A model generated the notes under the pieces. It was not told the DNA's origin. It ran no database searches and saw nothing but the letters and a program-made list of their open reading frames with translations. Source: Streptomyces xantholiticus (GTDB taxonomy: Bacteria; Actinomycetota; Actinomycetes; Streptomycetales; Streptomycetaceae). Taken from it: DNA of 64,000 nt. The stretch lies in the NCBI RefSeq assembly GCF_014651015.1, contig NZ_BMWB01000001.1, positions 62,001 through 126,000 of the forward strand. Reading direction: 5' to 3'. The position numbers and the translations under genes were made by a program. This document shows, piece by piece, positions 41,581 through 51,800 of the stretch; position 1 is the stretch's first letter, and the number at the start of each line of letters is the position of its first letter.

Positions 41581-44500
41581 TCAGTCGAACCGGATGGTGA
41601 TCTGCGTGTCCTCGGCAAGGACGCCGGCGGGCACGACTCGGGTACCCCATTCCCGATGGGCGTCGGCACGCTCCCTCTCCCCGGCAGAGCCGTCGGAGAA
41701 GCCCGAGATATTACCCTTCTCGCCCGACTGGTACGGGTTCCGCACATCGCCGTAGTCCAGGGTGGAGGCGATGGGTCGGCCTTGCTTCCGCCGCAGTTCT
41801 GCCAGCATGTCCCGCATGACCTCGGAGCAGCGCCGGCACGGCTCGAACCTTCCGCTCACCCGCAAGTGGAGGGATTTGACCACGGGCCCGCCCGCCTTGG
41901 CGACGCCCTCGAGCCAGCTCACAACCTGGCCCTCGGCGTGCGAGGCGTGATTGTCCTTCTGCCCCTCGCCGATGTTCCAAGAGCGCAGCAGCACCTCGTT
42001 CTTGGTGTACTCGCCTCGACCCGCCGACACCGTCCGTGAGGCGTCGGGGCCGAACTCGAAGCCGGTTCCGCCGTGCTCGGCGGCGGCCTCCGGCCTGGTC
42101 TCCCCGTTCACCAGGATGGGCCGCGGCAGGTGGCGGGGCTCTATGTCTGTCGTGAAAACGATCGAAGCCTGGGCGTGCACGGCGATGCTCTGGCCGCCCC
42201 GGTCGGTGAGTCGCGGGGACAGAGACGCCCCCGGGGCCGGTGCCGCCGTTGCGCCGGCGGTTCCCTGATGGGCGAGGACACCATGGAAATCCAGATTCCT
42301 CAGGCTGGTGCCCTTCTTCAGCTCAATCCAGTACCTGGGGTGTTCCTTCTTGACCAGGGCGTGGTCCAGATTGTGGAGGGTCTTGACCTCCATCGCCTTC
42401 CCGCGCAGCGTCTGAAGGGAGGTCGCCTGGATCCCCTTCGCGACCATGTCGTTACGCGCCGCTTCGATGATGACCGCATTGCCTTTGCTGCCCTTGTTGG
42501 TGCGTTCCCGCTTGTCGGGATTGACCTTGCCCTCGATCGCCCAGAAGTCGCCGTCCTTGATCGCGACGAGGGATGCGAGGCCGTAGCGCATGCGGATGCC
42601 CGCCAGCACGGGCGTCATGATGGACTGCGGGATGTCCCTGCCCGGTAGCGCGTTGACCGTGCGCAGAGCAGCAGCCATGCCCCTGTCCAACCGCGCCTGC
42701 TTCCCCTCCGGGGAGTCGTCGCCGCCCTGGACCTTCGCCTTGAGCTTGCTGAGGACCTTCTTGCCCGCGGTGACGATCTTGTCGATGACCCAGTCGACCG
42801 CCTTCATCACCGGCGCCTGGACCTTCTGCAGGATCTCCTTGATCTTCGCCGAGATGCCGCCCAGGCCCAGCAGGCTGGCCAGGAAGTCCAGGACCACCGG
42901 GACCGCCTTGGCCAGGCTCTGCTCGATCAGGGCCGGGACGCCTCCGCCACCGCCCCGTGCGATGCCTTCGACCGAGTCGAGGACCGAGTCGACGAAGCTC
43001 TTGATCTGCGCCGCGCGGTTCACGAAGAACATCACCACGTCGTAGATCGCCTTGCAGGCCCGCACGAACGCCGACGCCGGGTTCAGCAGGGAGACGATCC
43101 ACGTGATGCCCGCCGTGACGATCTTCTCCGTCACGAAGTCCTTGATCGCGCCGATGACCGTGTCCTTGAGGTCGGACAGCTTCTCGACGATCCACTTCCA
43201 CAGGCCGCCGACGCCCTCCGTCACGAGGACCTTGACGATCTCGAAGCCGGTCTCCAGCGCCCCCATCGCGCGCTCGCCGATCCGGGCCACGATGCGGGTG
43301 CGGATGCTGGCCCAGGTGAGGCCGAGGATGGAGAGGATCAGCTTGAGGATGCCCTTGGCGTCGAAGGTTTCCGGGATCTCGATGCCACCCGCCGAGAGCT
43401 GGCCGAACAGCCACTGCTTGAGGCCGTTCTTGAGGTGTTCACCGATCCGCGCGGCGAATCCCGTCACGCCTGCCTTGACCGCGTTGACGAGGTTGCCGAG
43501 GAATCCGATCGGGTTGGAGATGATCTTGTCGATGGCGCCGGCGGCCCGGGCCAGGACGCCGAGGAGCATGTCCTTGAGCTTCATGAGGGTCGCGGCGGTC
43601 TCCGCGATCGCGTCCTTCGCCCTGCTCAGCAGGCCCTTGTTCTCCTCCTGAAGCTTCTTGATCTCCTCGTCGAGCTCGCCGCGCGCCGCGACGTACTTGT
43701 CCGCCAGGTCCTGCACCAGGCTCTGGGACTTCTCAGAGACCGAGGACTCGAGCTGCTCGAACTCCCCGCCGATGTCGTTCGCCGCCTGCTGCGCGAACTG
43801 CCTGATGTTCTTGGGCTGTTGGGCGACCTTGTCGGCGATCTTCTGCTTGCCTCGCGCGATCGCGTTCGAGGCGTCGGCCAGCCGCTTGCCGATCAGGTCC
43901 GCGATGTTCGAGATGACCGACCGCATCTCGCGCTCGTAGACCAATCGCGCTTCGGCGAAGATCTGGTTGGCGCGCGGCGGCGGGTCCAGCACCGCGTCGG
44001 CGAGCCAGCGGGCCGCGCCCGTGATGCCGGAGTAACGCTCGTCCTTCCAGGCCTTCATCTTGGTCTGGTGGTCGGCGTCGAAGGCCGCTTTCGCGGCCTT
44101 CTGCCCGTTGTCGAACGCCGTCTCGACTTCGGTGTCGAGGGCGCCGAGGATGCCCTCGACCTCCTTCTTCGTCGTGTCGAAGATCCCCCTGATCTCCGCC
44201 GCGACGCGCGCCCGCTCCTGTTCCTCCTTGGACTGCGTGGCGCCCTGTCCTGCCGCGACCTGCTGCGCGGCACCCGCCCTCGCCGCCGTCATCGCCTGGA
44301 CGCCGGCCGGGCCGGCGGCGGCCGCGCCGCCCTGCTCGGCGGCCACCCGCGCCGCCTCCGCCGCCCGGAACCGGGCGGGCGCCGTCGCCGCGTGCGCGTC
44401 GGTCGCCTTCTTCGCGTCCAGCGCCTCCTTGAACTGCGGCTCGTTGGAGTGCGCCAGCTGCTCCGGGGTGACCTTGGCCTCCGCCATCATGGCGTCGGTC

Positions 44501-45279
44501 TCCTCGGGCCCCGTACTCAGGTCGGTCTGCTCGGGCGGGGCCTTCGCCACCGCGGCCGCCTTGGGGTCCGGGGGCGCGAGCGTGGGCGGTGCGGGCTGTC
44601 CCGGCAGCGGGGTGACCGGCTTCTCGACGGCCTTCGACTCGTCGGGGGCCTTGGCGGTCTTCTCGGTGATGTCCTTGGCGGAACCCTCCTTGCCCGCCTT
44701 CACCTGGCCGGAGACCTGGGACTTGATCTCGTCGGTCTTCCCGGAACGGGTGAACTTGTCCGCCTCGTCGAGGGACTTGGGTGCCTTCGCCGCGATCGCG
44801 GCGGACACGGCGGCGATGAAGGCCTCCTTGTCGAAGGAGCCGGGCTTCGCCGCGCCCATCTCGCCGGCCTGTGCGGCCTTGGCCTGCGCCTCCTTGTCGT
44901 CACCGGGCGGCTTCGCCGCGTCTTTCGCCGCCTTCACCTGGGACGAGGTGCTCGGATGGGCCGCCAGGGCGTTCTTCTTGGCCCGGATGTCACCGGCGAC
45001 CTTCTGGAAGCGCGGGTCCGTCTCCGGGGTGAGGCCTGTGGGGGCGACCGGCAGCGCCGAGCCGGAGTCCAGCCGCTGTACGGGTGCCGGCTTCGGTTTC
45101 GCCACGAGGCGGGCCACGGCGGCGTTCCCCGCACGGGCCTGCAGGCGCTGCACCGCTCGTGGGTCCAGTACCCGGGGCCGTGTGGCCGCGCCCGGGCCGC
45201 CGTCCGGAGCCCGGCGCGGCGACGCCTTGGTCTCCCGTGCGGGTTCGTCCCCGGCGGCCCGGTCCGCTGTGGCCTTCAC
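41581..45279 (-). CDS. Putative CIS effector: large helical protein with C-terminal deaminase-like toxin domain
   Basis: 1232 residues. N-terminus: VQRLQARAGNAAVARL (43-58), a motif shared with the DUF4157 protein, and a second VQR at 67-69. A long Ala/Lys/Glu-rich coiled region to about 500 is followed by helical segments with amphipathic and hydrophobic stretches (KAIYDVVMFFVNRAAQI, VPVVLDFLASLLGLGGI). The last 120 residues contain NHASHAEGQVVSWLEG (HAE at 1114-1116) and, 32 residues on, RFEPCRRCSEVM (Cys1148, Cys1151). HAE plus PCxxC is the zinc site of nucleoside/nucleic-acid deaminase-like toxins. Start GTG 45279 has GGAG and overlaps the DUF4157 end region closely (3 bp apart). No immunity gene follows. 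Function as CIS cargo is inferred. Confidence 0.8.
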   Translation of the reverse strand: MKATADRAAGDEPARETKASPRRAPDGGPGAATRPRVLDPRAVQRLQARAGNAAVARLVAKPKPAPVQRLDSGSALPVAPTGLTPETDPRFQKVAGDIRAKKNALAAHPSTSSQVKAAKDAAKPPGDDKEAQAKAAQAGEMGAAKPGSFDKEAFIAAVSAAIAAKAPKSLDEADKFTRSGKTDEIKSQVSGQVKAGKEGSAKDITEKTAKAPDESKAVEKPVTPLPGQPAPPTLAPPDPKAAAVAKAPPEQTDLSTGPEETDAMMAEAKVTPEQLAHSNEPQFKEALDAKKATDAHAATAPARFRAAEAARVAAEQGGAAAAGPAGVQAMTAARAGAAQQVAAGQGATQSKEEQERARVAAEIRGIFDTTKKEVEGILGALDTEVETAFDNGQKAAKAAFDADHQTKMKAWKDERYSGITGAARWLADAVLDPPPRANQIFAEARLVYEREMRSVISNIADLIGKRLADASNAIARGKQKIADKVAQQPKNIRQFAQQAANDIGGEFEQLESSVSEKSQSLVQDLADKYVAARGELDEEIKKLQEENKGLLSRAKDAIAETAATLMKLKDMLLGVLARAAGAIDKIISNPIGFLGNLVNAVKAGVTGFAARIGEHLKNGLKQWLFGQLSAGGIEIPETFDAKGILKLILSILGLTWASIRTRIVARIGERAMGALETGFEIVKVLVTEGVGGLWKWIVEKLSDLKDTVIGAIKDFVTEKIVTAGITWIVSLLNPASAFVRACKAIYDVVMFFVNRAAQIKSFVDSVLDSVEGIARGGGGGVPALIEQSLAKAVPVVLDFLASLLGLGGISAKIKEILQKVQAPVMKAVDWVIDKIVTAGKKVLSKLKAKVQGGDDSPEGKQARLDRGMAAALRTVNALPGRDIPQSIMTPVLAGIRMRYGLASLVAIKDGDFWAIEGKVNPDKRERTNKGSKGNAVIIEAARNDMVAKGIQATSLQTLRGKAMEVKTLHNLDHALVKKEHPRYWIELKKGTSLRNLDFHGVLAHQGTAGATAAPAPGASLSPRLTDRGGQSIAVHAQASIVFTTDIEPRHLPRPILVNGETRPEAAAEHGGTGFEFGPDASRTVSAGRGEYTKNEVLLRSWNIGEGQKDNHASHAEGQVVSWLEGVAKAGGPVVKSLHLRVSGRFEPCRRCSEVMRDMLAELRRKQGRPIASTLDYGDVRNPYQSGEKGNISGFSDGSAGERERADAHREWGTRVVPAGVLAEDTQITIRFD

Positions 45280-45281
45280 CC

Positions 45282-46013
45282 CTACTCCGCCGGGGCCTCG
45301 TCCTCTTCGGCCTCCTCGGCCGCCGCGCGCTGCACGAACATGCCCTGTACGGACGTCTCCTGGGCCTCCTCGGCCTCCTGGCCCTCTTCGGCCTCTCGCT
45401 GCACCGAGGCGGCGGCTACCACAGGGGCCGGGGCGGACATCACCCGTTCGGCGTTGGCCACGGCCTCGCGCTCGAACCGGTCGGACGGATCGCTGACCTT
45501 GATGCCCCCGGCGGTCTCGGTGCCGTCCACCGGCCCCGACCGCTGCTGCACGACGTGTGTGAGCTCGTGCGCCAGGGTGGTACGGCCCTGGTGGGAGCCG
45601 GGATCGTAGGCGTCCCGCTGGAACACGACATGCGAACCGGCCGTGTAGGCATGGGCGTTGACGGATTTCGCCGATTCGTGCGCGACGGAGTCCGTGTGCA
45701 CCCGTACGTCGCCGAAGTCGTGCCCGAGCCGGGCCTCCATGTCGGCGCGGACCTCGGCGTCGAGCGGCCGGCCGCCACCGGAGTTCACCACGTCGTGGAC
45801 GGAGGAACGCTGCACCGCCGCCCCGACACCGCTGTTGCCGAGGGCCCGTTGCAGCCGCAGCATCCCGCCGGGACCCAGCACATCGGCCCGCCCGCCGGCC
45901 GCCGCCTTGAGCAGCAGAGCGTCGGAGGCTCCCGCGTCGTCCTGCTCGGCCTTGGGCCGCGGACCGGCCACGCACTCCGCGTCGTGCTCGTGGCCGTGTT
46001 CGTGTCCCTGCAT
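45282..46013 (-). CDS. eCIS-associated DUF4157 protein
   Basis: 243 residues. A His-rich start ([10 protein letters not shown]) leads to [20 protein letters not shown] and the DUF4157 domain (about 75-160) with [20 protein letters not shown] and [16 protein letters not shown], the inactive-looking or active metallopeptidase-like H-E-L-T-H. The C-terminus is acidic ([12 protein letters not shown]) and ends with two further VQR motifs. DUF4157 is the best known marker of eCIS cargo and may help load or process effectors. ATG 46013 follows GGGGGAGAG. It is directly coupled to the effector gene. Confidence 0.92.
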   Translation of the reverse strand: MQGHEHGHEHDAECVAGPRPKAEQDDAGASDALLLKAAAGGRADVLGPGGMLRLQRALGNSGVGAAVQRSSVHDVVNSGGGRPLDAEVRADMEARLGHDFGDVRVHTDSVAHESAKSVNAHAYTAGSHVVFQRDAYDPGSHQGRTTLAHELTHVVQQRSGPVDGTETAGGIKVSDPSDRFEREAVANAERVMSAPAPVVAAASVQREAEEGQEAEEAQETSVQGMFVQRAAAEEAEEDEAPAE

Positions 46014-46108
46014 CTCTCCCCCTGACCCGGGTGCCGCTGTGAGGCTCGGTTCGCCTGGCTCACCCGTCACCATCCGCTGTACGGCGCGCTTCGGATAGAG
46101 GCCCCTGG

Positions 46109-46145
46109 TGCCCCCTGCGGGCAGGCCGGCTGCCCCTTCGGGCAG
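46109..46145. promoter_or_regulatory. Two tandem hairpins between the ATPase and DUF4157 genes
   Basis: CTGCCC-CTTC-GGGCAG (46130-46145) and TGCCC-CCTGC-GGGCA (46109-46123) lie in the 149-bp gap just after the ATPase stop on the minus strand. The first has the same core as the hairpin after the effector gene at 41566-41579. They may be partial terminators or processing sites that set cargo-to-structure stoichiometry. Confidence 0.45.
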
Positions 46146-46162
46146 AAGGCACCGGCCGACGG

Positions 46163-48184
46163 CTACCGCACAAGGCCCACATACGGCCCGAACTCGCTCT
46201 CCAGGCACAGCCGGCCCAGCTTCCGGTACTCCCTCGCCACCGCCGCCACCAGATCCGCCATCGAGACCGGACGCTCAGCCTCCGCCGCCAGGTAGGCCGC
46301 CGTGACCGCCGCCGAGCGGATGTCGCCACCCGCCAGCTCGAACGCCGTCCCGCAGAAGGCCAGGTCAAGGTCGTCCGCCCGTGGGAGCGCCGTGCCCAGG
46401 CAGCGGTCCCACAGCGCCTCCCGCTGCTCCGCGTCCGGCAGCGGGAAGTCCACCACCAGGTCCAGGCGGCGCGTGAACGCCTCGTCCAGGTTCGCCCGCA
46501 GGTTCGTCGCCAGCACCGCCAGCCCGTCGAACGTTTCCATCCGCTGCAGCAGATACGCACTCTCCACATTGGCGTAGCGGTCGTGCGCGTCCTTCACCTC
46601 GGAACGCTTGCCGAAGACAGCGTCCGCCTCGTCGAAGAGAAGCACCCCGTTGGCACCCGCCGCCTCAGTGAAGATCCGTTCCAGGTTCTTCTCCGTCTCT
46701 CCCACGTACTTGTCCACGACCGTCGCCAGATCGACCGTGTACAGGTCCAGTCCCAGCGCCCCGGCGATGACCTCCGCGGACATCGTCTTGCCGGTGCCCG
46801 AGTCCCCGGCGAAGAGCGCCATCACCCCGTGTCCTCGCCCTCCTCCCGGCCGCATCGCCCAGTCCCCCAGCACCCGGTCCCGGTGCCTGGCCCGCGCTGC
46901 GAGCTCTCGCAGTTGGCCCAGTACGCCCAGGGGGAGTACGAGGTCGTCCCAGCCCACCGCCGGTTGGATCCGGCGGGCCAGTCGCTCCAGGCCGGAGGTG
47001 TTCTGCGCCCGCGCGCCGTGGAGCAGTTCCGCCTCGCCCACCGCGCCTCCCCCAAGGACCGCCTGCTGCCGTGCCGTCGACGCCGCGCGCCGCATCTGCT
47101 CGGGGGTGAGTACGAAGGCCGCCACGGCGTCCCCCGAACTCCCGTCCCCCAGCACCTGTCGCCACAGCGCCGCCCGCGCCGCGGCCCCCAGCCGCTCGAC
47201 GTCCACCATCAGAGGCGTACGGTCCGACCACTGCGGGTCCCAGCCCGCCTGGCCTGCCAGCAGCACCGGTACGGACAACCCGGCCAGGGCCCGCAACAGC
47301 TCCAGGCGTTCGGCCAGCGCCTCGACCGGGGCCGCGATCAGGCCCGCCCCTTCCAGTGCGGCCTCCCGGCCGGCCGCCCGGACCAGTGCCTCGGGGCCGG
47401 TCTGCCGGGCCAGCCGCGCCAGGTCCAGGGTGAACGCCGTGCGCCCCGCCCCGGCCAGGGCGTCGGCGGCCAGCTCCTGCGCGGTGCCGCCCGCGGCCTC
47501 CCGTAGATACACCGGCGAGATCGCGTCCCGGACGGCACCGGCGAGCCGCTCCGGCAGATCGCCCAGGACCCCCTCGGGCAGGGCCCCGGCACGCACGGGG
47601 CGCATCACGTCCACCAGTACGGGGTCCATGGCGTCATCACCCAGCAGATGGCTGGTGACCCGGTCCGGGACCCGCAACGACCTGCCCAGGAAGGGGCGCT
47701 CCGGCTCCTCCACGAGCAGCAGTCCACGCTCCGCCAGCGGTGCGTCGGCTGCGAGCCGGCCCCGCGCACCGGCCGAGACGGCGGCCACGCCGCACAGGCC
47801 CAGGGCCAGCCCGATCGTCGGGCGCCGGCGCGTCACGTCGTCGTTGAGATAGCCGTAGAGCTGCTCGAACCGGCGGTCGAGGTCCGGTGCCAGCGCGATG
47901 AGCAGCAGCTCCACGTCCAGCGGCGTCAGGCCGAAGTTCTGTTGGAGTGCGGTCAGCCTGGAGGTCTCGGCAGCCCGCTCCACGGCCTCCCGGGCGGGCA
48001 CGTCCACCGGGTCGTCCGGCCATGGCACCGCCTGGGTCTCGTCCAGGATCCGCAGGACCGCGTCCTCCGACAGGTACAGACCCCGGAAGGGGTCGTCCGC
48101 CTCCGGGTCCACGGCCCGTCGTGCCTGGACGGCCCGGCGTACCCGCGCCTCGACGATCCCGAGCCGTCCCAGCAGATGGTCCAT
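46163..48184 (-). CDS. CIS AAA+ ATPase (Afp15-like)
   Basis: 673 residues. A long N-terminal region typical of CIS ATPases ([40 protein letters not shown]) precedes the AAA+ core: Walker [19 protein letters not shown] near 458, Walker [21 protein letters not shown] near 512, sensor region [20 protein letters not shown] and [19 protein letters not shown]. Such ATPases are required for assembly of the cap or recycling of contracted sheaths. ATG 48184 overlaps the DUF4255 stop (TGATG). It is transcribed before DUF4157 and the effector. Confidence 0.94.
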   Translation of the reverse strand: MDHLLGRLGIVEARVRRAVQARRAVDPEADDPFRGLYLSEDAVLRILDETQAVPWPDDPVDVPAREAVERAAETSRLTALQQNFGLTPLDVELLLIALAPDLDRRFEQLYGYLNDDVTRRRPTIGLALGLCGVAAVSAGARGRLAADAPLAERGLLLVEEPERPFLGRSLRVPDRVTSHLLGDDAMDPVLVDVMRPVRAGALPEGVLGDLPERLAGAVRDAISPVYLREAAGGTAQELAADALAGAGRTAFTLDLARLARQTGPEALVRAAGREAALEGAGLIAAPVEALAERLELLRALAGLSVPVLLAGQAGWDPQWSDRTPLMVDVERLGAAARAALWRQVLGDGSSGDAVAAFVLTPEQMRRAASTARQQAVLGGGAVGEAELLHGARAQNTSGLERLARRIQPAVGWDDLVLPLGVLGQLRELAARARHRDRVLGDWAMRPGGGRGHGVMALFAGDSGTGKTMSAEVIAGALGLDLYTVDLATVVDKYVGETEKNLERIFTEAAGANGVLLFDEADAVFGKRSEVKDAHDRYANVESAYLLQRMETFDGLAVLATNLRANLDEAFTRRLDLVVDFPLPDAEQREALWDRCLGTALPRADDLDLAFCGTAFELAGGDIRSAAVTAAYLAAEAERPVSMADLVAAVAREYRKLGRLCLESEFGPYVGLVR

Positions 48185-48849
48185 CAGGCTCCCGTCCGGT
48201 CGCCCGGGCGGCGGGCGCGTCGCGGGCCACGCGGCGCCGGGAGGGGCACGGACGCGGGGGCGGTGGTCGGCGCATGGACGTCCGACAGGTCGACCGACAG
48301 CCCCTCCTCCACCGGTGGCCCTGCCGGGTAGACCGGTGCCGTGGTGACCGGCGCGCTCACCACGACGTCGAGCGAAGGCTTCAACTCCCCTCCCAGCGCC
48401 GACCACACATCCGCGAACGCCCGGTCCTCCGGGGGTGGCAGTGCGATCGAGACCGGCACCGGCAGCCCTGTTGCCGTCAGCTCGGGCCCCAGCCGCCCGC
48501 CCGGCAGTGCGTCATGCCGGAGAAAGCACGCCAACAGAGAGGACAACAGCCGGTGTTCGTCCTCCGGCCGCTGGGTCCACGCACTGATCAGGTACGAGAG
48601 TTTGAAGTAACGGGGCGGCAGGGTCCGGGCGGTGACCCGGCCCTGCTCGTCATAGATGTTCTGCCGTCCGCGCGAGCGCCGCCGCAGGTCCTCCCGGATG
48701 TCGTACAGGTAGAGGTTCACGGTGGGGGTGTTGCGCCGGGCCGCCCAGTCCCGGGTCGGTGCGTCGAGGACGACCTCGACGTCCGCGCCCTCCCCCAGCG
48801 CCTCCCCTCGCACCAGGTCCCGCAGCGCCTCGTCCACTTCATGGATCAT
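48184..48849 (-). CDS. CIS cap/tail-terminator protein (DUF4255, Afp16-like)
   Basis: 221 residues. IHEVDEALRDLVRGEALG, TRDWAARRNTPTVNLYLYDI and REDLRRRSRGRQNIYDEQGR, then PPRYFKLSYLISAWTQRPED and EHRLLSSLLACFLRHDALPG are the DUF4255/Pvc16 pattern. The protein caps the distal end of the sheath-tube. A Pro/Arg-rich tail of about 40 residues follows the domain. ATG 48849 is unambiguous. The gene ends overlapping the ATPase start by one base, consistent with coupled translation. Confidence 0.92.
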   Translation of the reverse strand: MIHEVDEALRDLVRGEALGEGADVEVVLDAPTRDWAARRNTPTVNLYLYDIREDLRRRSRGRQNIYDEQGRVTARTLPPRYFKLSYLISAWTQRPEDEHRLLSSLLACFLRHDALPGGRLGPELTATGLPVPVSIALPPPEDRAFADVWSALGGELKPSLDVVVSAPVTTAPVYPAGPPVEEGLSVDLSDVHAPTTAPASVPLPAPRGPRRARRPGDRTGA

Positions 48850-48856
48850 GTCCGGT

Positions 48857-51800
48857 TCACCTGCGCCACTGGAAGTCGGACGGCTGCAGCGCTCCGGGCA
48901 CCACCAGGTACTCGGCCTTCACTTCGCGGAACAGCGGCACGGGCACTGCGTCGTGCGTCGCCCGCAGTTCCCGCGGCCCCAGCGCGTCCTGTACGAGCAC
49001 GAGCACCGGGGCCGAGAAGGTCCCGTCCGCGCGGACCACCAGCGGCGCGGACGCCGCCGTCACGCCCTCGCTCCAGCGCAGCCGGACCGTGGCCCCGGGC
49101 GGGAAGGAACTGCCGCGGGCGTGGGTGACCGCACCGGGCGGTCCCAGCTCGGGGTCGAGCCGGAGCACGGGTCGACGCACGGTCAGCGGTGCGCTCGACG
49201 TGTTGTTGGCGGGGTTGCTGTCCGATCCTGTTGTGGTGACCGCCGCCGTGATCGCCCCGGTCAGCGCCCCGTCCGCCGCCAACTGCAGCCGTACGGTGGT
49301 ACGGGCCCCGGGCGCCAGGCTCCCGAGCCCGCAGCCGTCCGCGGTCGGACACGGCGGCCGGGACACCGACACGATCCGGAGCCCGGGCGGCACGACGACC
49401 TTCAGCGTCAACCCGGTGGCGGTGACCGGCCCGCCGTTACGGACGCTCACCTCGGCGGTGATCCGGCCGCCCGAGTAGGCCGTGCGCGGTCCGGCGGTCA
49501 CCGAGACGGAGGGGTCCGCGGAGCGCCGCGGAGGCGGCGGCCGCTCGTCCACGGTCAGCGGCGCCGAGGCGGAGTTGTTCCCCGGGTTGGTGTCGGGGCC
49601 GGGAGTGGTGAGCGTACCGGCGACGGACCCGCGCAGGGCGTTGTTCGCGGTCACCACCCGGGTCACGGTCACCCTGGCTCCTGGGGCCAGGTCCCCGAGG
49701 GCGCAGCCGGTGGCGGGGCACGCGGGTGTGGCCGTGACGACCGTCAGCCCGCTCGGCAGTACGGGCGTCAGCAACACCGACTTCGCGGGGGCGTCACCGA
49801 GGTTGCGTACCGTGTAGACGACGGTCGACCGGTCACCGGCCGGTATCCGGGAGGGCGCCGCGGTCACGGAGATCGCCGGGTCGGGCATCCGGGGGTCGAC
49901 GACGGTCAGGTCCACCGACGCGCGGTCGTTGTCGGGGTTGATGTCCCGCGTGGTCGCGGTCGCCCTGCCCTCGATCGTCCCGGAGAAGGCGTTCTCGGCC
50001 GTGTAGACGAGGGTCACCTTCTTCTCCGCACCGGGAGCGATACTGCCGAGGTCGCAGCCCGCGGCCGGGCATTCCGTGCCGGACACGAGTGTGAGACCTG
50101 GCGGAACGGTCAGCGTGAGGCGGACGTTCCCGGCCGTTGCGGTGCCGTCGTTGCGGACCGTGAACCCGACGGTCGAGTGCTCGCGGATCTTGATGACCGG
50201 CGGGGTGGCCGTGGCGGTGACCGCCAGGTCCGGGACCACGACCACCACCACCAGGTCGTCGGTGTTGTCCTCGGGCTGATGGTCACTCAGCCCGCCCTCG
50301 GCGGTCGCCGCGATCGTCTGAGAACCGGGTGCCGCGCCCTTCACAGGCAGCTCGATGCGCACCTTGGTGCCGGACGTCAGCACGCCCACCTCGCACACCA
50401 GTTGCCGGGCGCCGGCCGGATCGGTCGTGCAAGCCCCCTCCGGGTCGGACGGCGCGACGAAGTCCAGTCCGGTCGGCAGCTCGACGCGGACCCTGGTGCG
50501 GGGGGAGTCGGCCACGCCGTGGTTCCACACGACCAGGACGACCGTTCCCCTGTCGCCCAGCATCAGCGGCGAGTCGCGTGTGGTGAGGTGGACCCGCAGG
50601 TCGGAGCTCGGCTTCCAGGTTGGCTGCTGCTGCCCGTTGTGGAGCTTGCCGGGCAGCGTCTCTCCCTCGCCGTTGGCCGGGTCGACCACGCGGATCCGGC
50701 GGTCGGTCACCGAGTCCCAGCCGGACACCACCACATCGACGGCCAGCCGGTGGCCGTCGGGCGACCACGCGGGGTTGTCCGGCATGTCGTAGCCCGGCCC
50801 GTCGCCGTCGTCAGGGGGCACGGCGAGAGGGCATGCGTTTGCGAAAGGCACCAGTCCTCGGCAGCGGGTGCCGTCGTCGCCCACCTCGAGCACCATCCGC
50901 GGCCCTTCGTAGCCCGAGACGGGTGCAGCGCGCAGACCGGGTTCGCTCGGCACACTGGTCTGGCGGACGAAGGCGATGCTGCCGGTGCCGGGCCGGTAGG
51001 CGGGCCGCAGGTCGACCACGGCGCAGTCGGGACTGCCGCACTGGGCGGCCGACACGTCGAACTGCACGCCGCCCGGCTTCGCCTCGGCGGTCCAGATGTG
51101 GCGGTCGCGGGTGTCGTCACGGAATCGGACGGGACCGTCCGACGTTCCGGCGCCGTCGTCCGAAGGCGGTCCGTCGTCGAGAGGAGGCCCGCCGCCGTCC
51201 GCCGTACCACCGCTGTCGTCGTCGACGGCGATCCTGGCGCCACCCGGGGCCGGCCCCTTCAGCGGTTCCCCCGGAACCGCATTGATCCTCGAGCAGTAAC
51301 TCCACCGCGAGAAGGCGAGCTTGCCGCCGTCCGGTGACCAGGTCGGGTCGCGGTCGTCCGAGTAGCACCCGTATCCGGGCCTCGTCCGCTTCGGCACCAC
51401 GTGGAGGAGCTGCCCGTCCTGCGGTCCCCGGGAGATGTCCACGACCACGATCTCCGCAGCCGGATCCGGCACGTCGGGGTCGGGAGGCGCCGACCGGGCG
51501 AAGGCCAGCCTGGTTCCGTCCGGGGACCAGGCCGGCCGCTCCTGATGTTCCCCCTCGTCCATTCCCTCGTACCGGAGCGGCACCGCCCGGGCCAGCCCGA
51601 GCTCGTCCCCCACGAGGATCCGCTCGCTGTCCGGTGCATCCGGCCTCCCAGTGGTCCGTACGAAGGCCGTCCTGCGCCCGTCCGGCGCGTACGCGGGGTC
51701 GGCCAGGGCGCTCTCCTCGCCCTGTGCGGCCCGCAGTTCGAGACGGTCCAGCGGTACAGCGGCCCGCTGGCTCTCGATGTTGAAGTCCTCGGGGTCCTTC

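Noticed and set aside
45280..45975. N-terminal extension of the effector frame up to 45975
   Set aside because: That part runs in another frame through the DUF4157 gene, is Arg/Gly-rich without motifs, and a good GTG with GGAG exists at 45279.
46014..46162. Small gene between ATPase and DUF4157
   Set aside because: No open frame with a start and motif; the sequence is taken up by two hairpins and the DUF4157 ribosome site.
29824..48849. Prophage or R-type tailocin
   Set aside because: Tail-like genes are complete, but capsid, terminase, portal, holin, endolysin, tail fibre and integrase genes are absent, and DUF4157, AAA+ ATPase and DUF4255 identify an eCIS.
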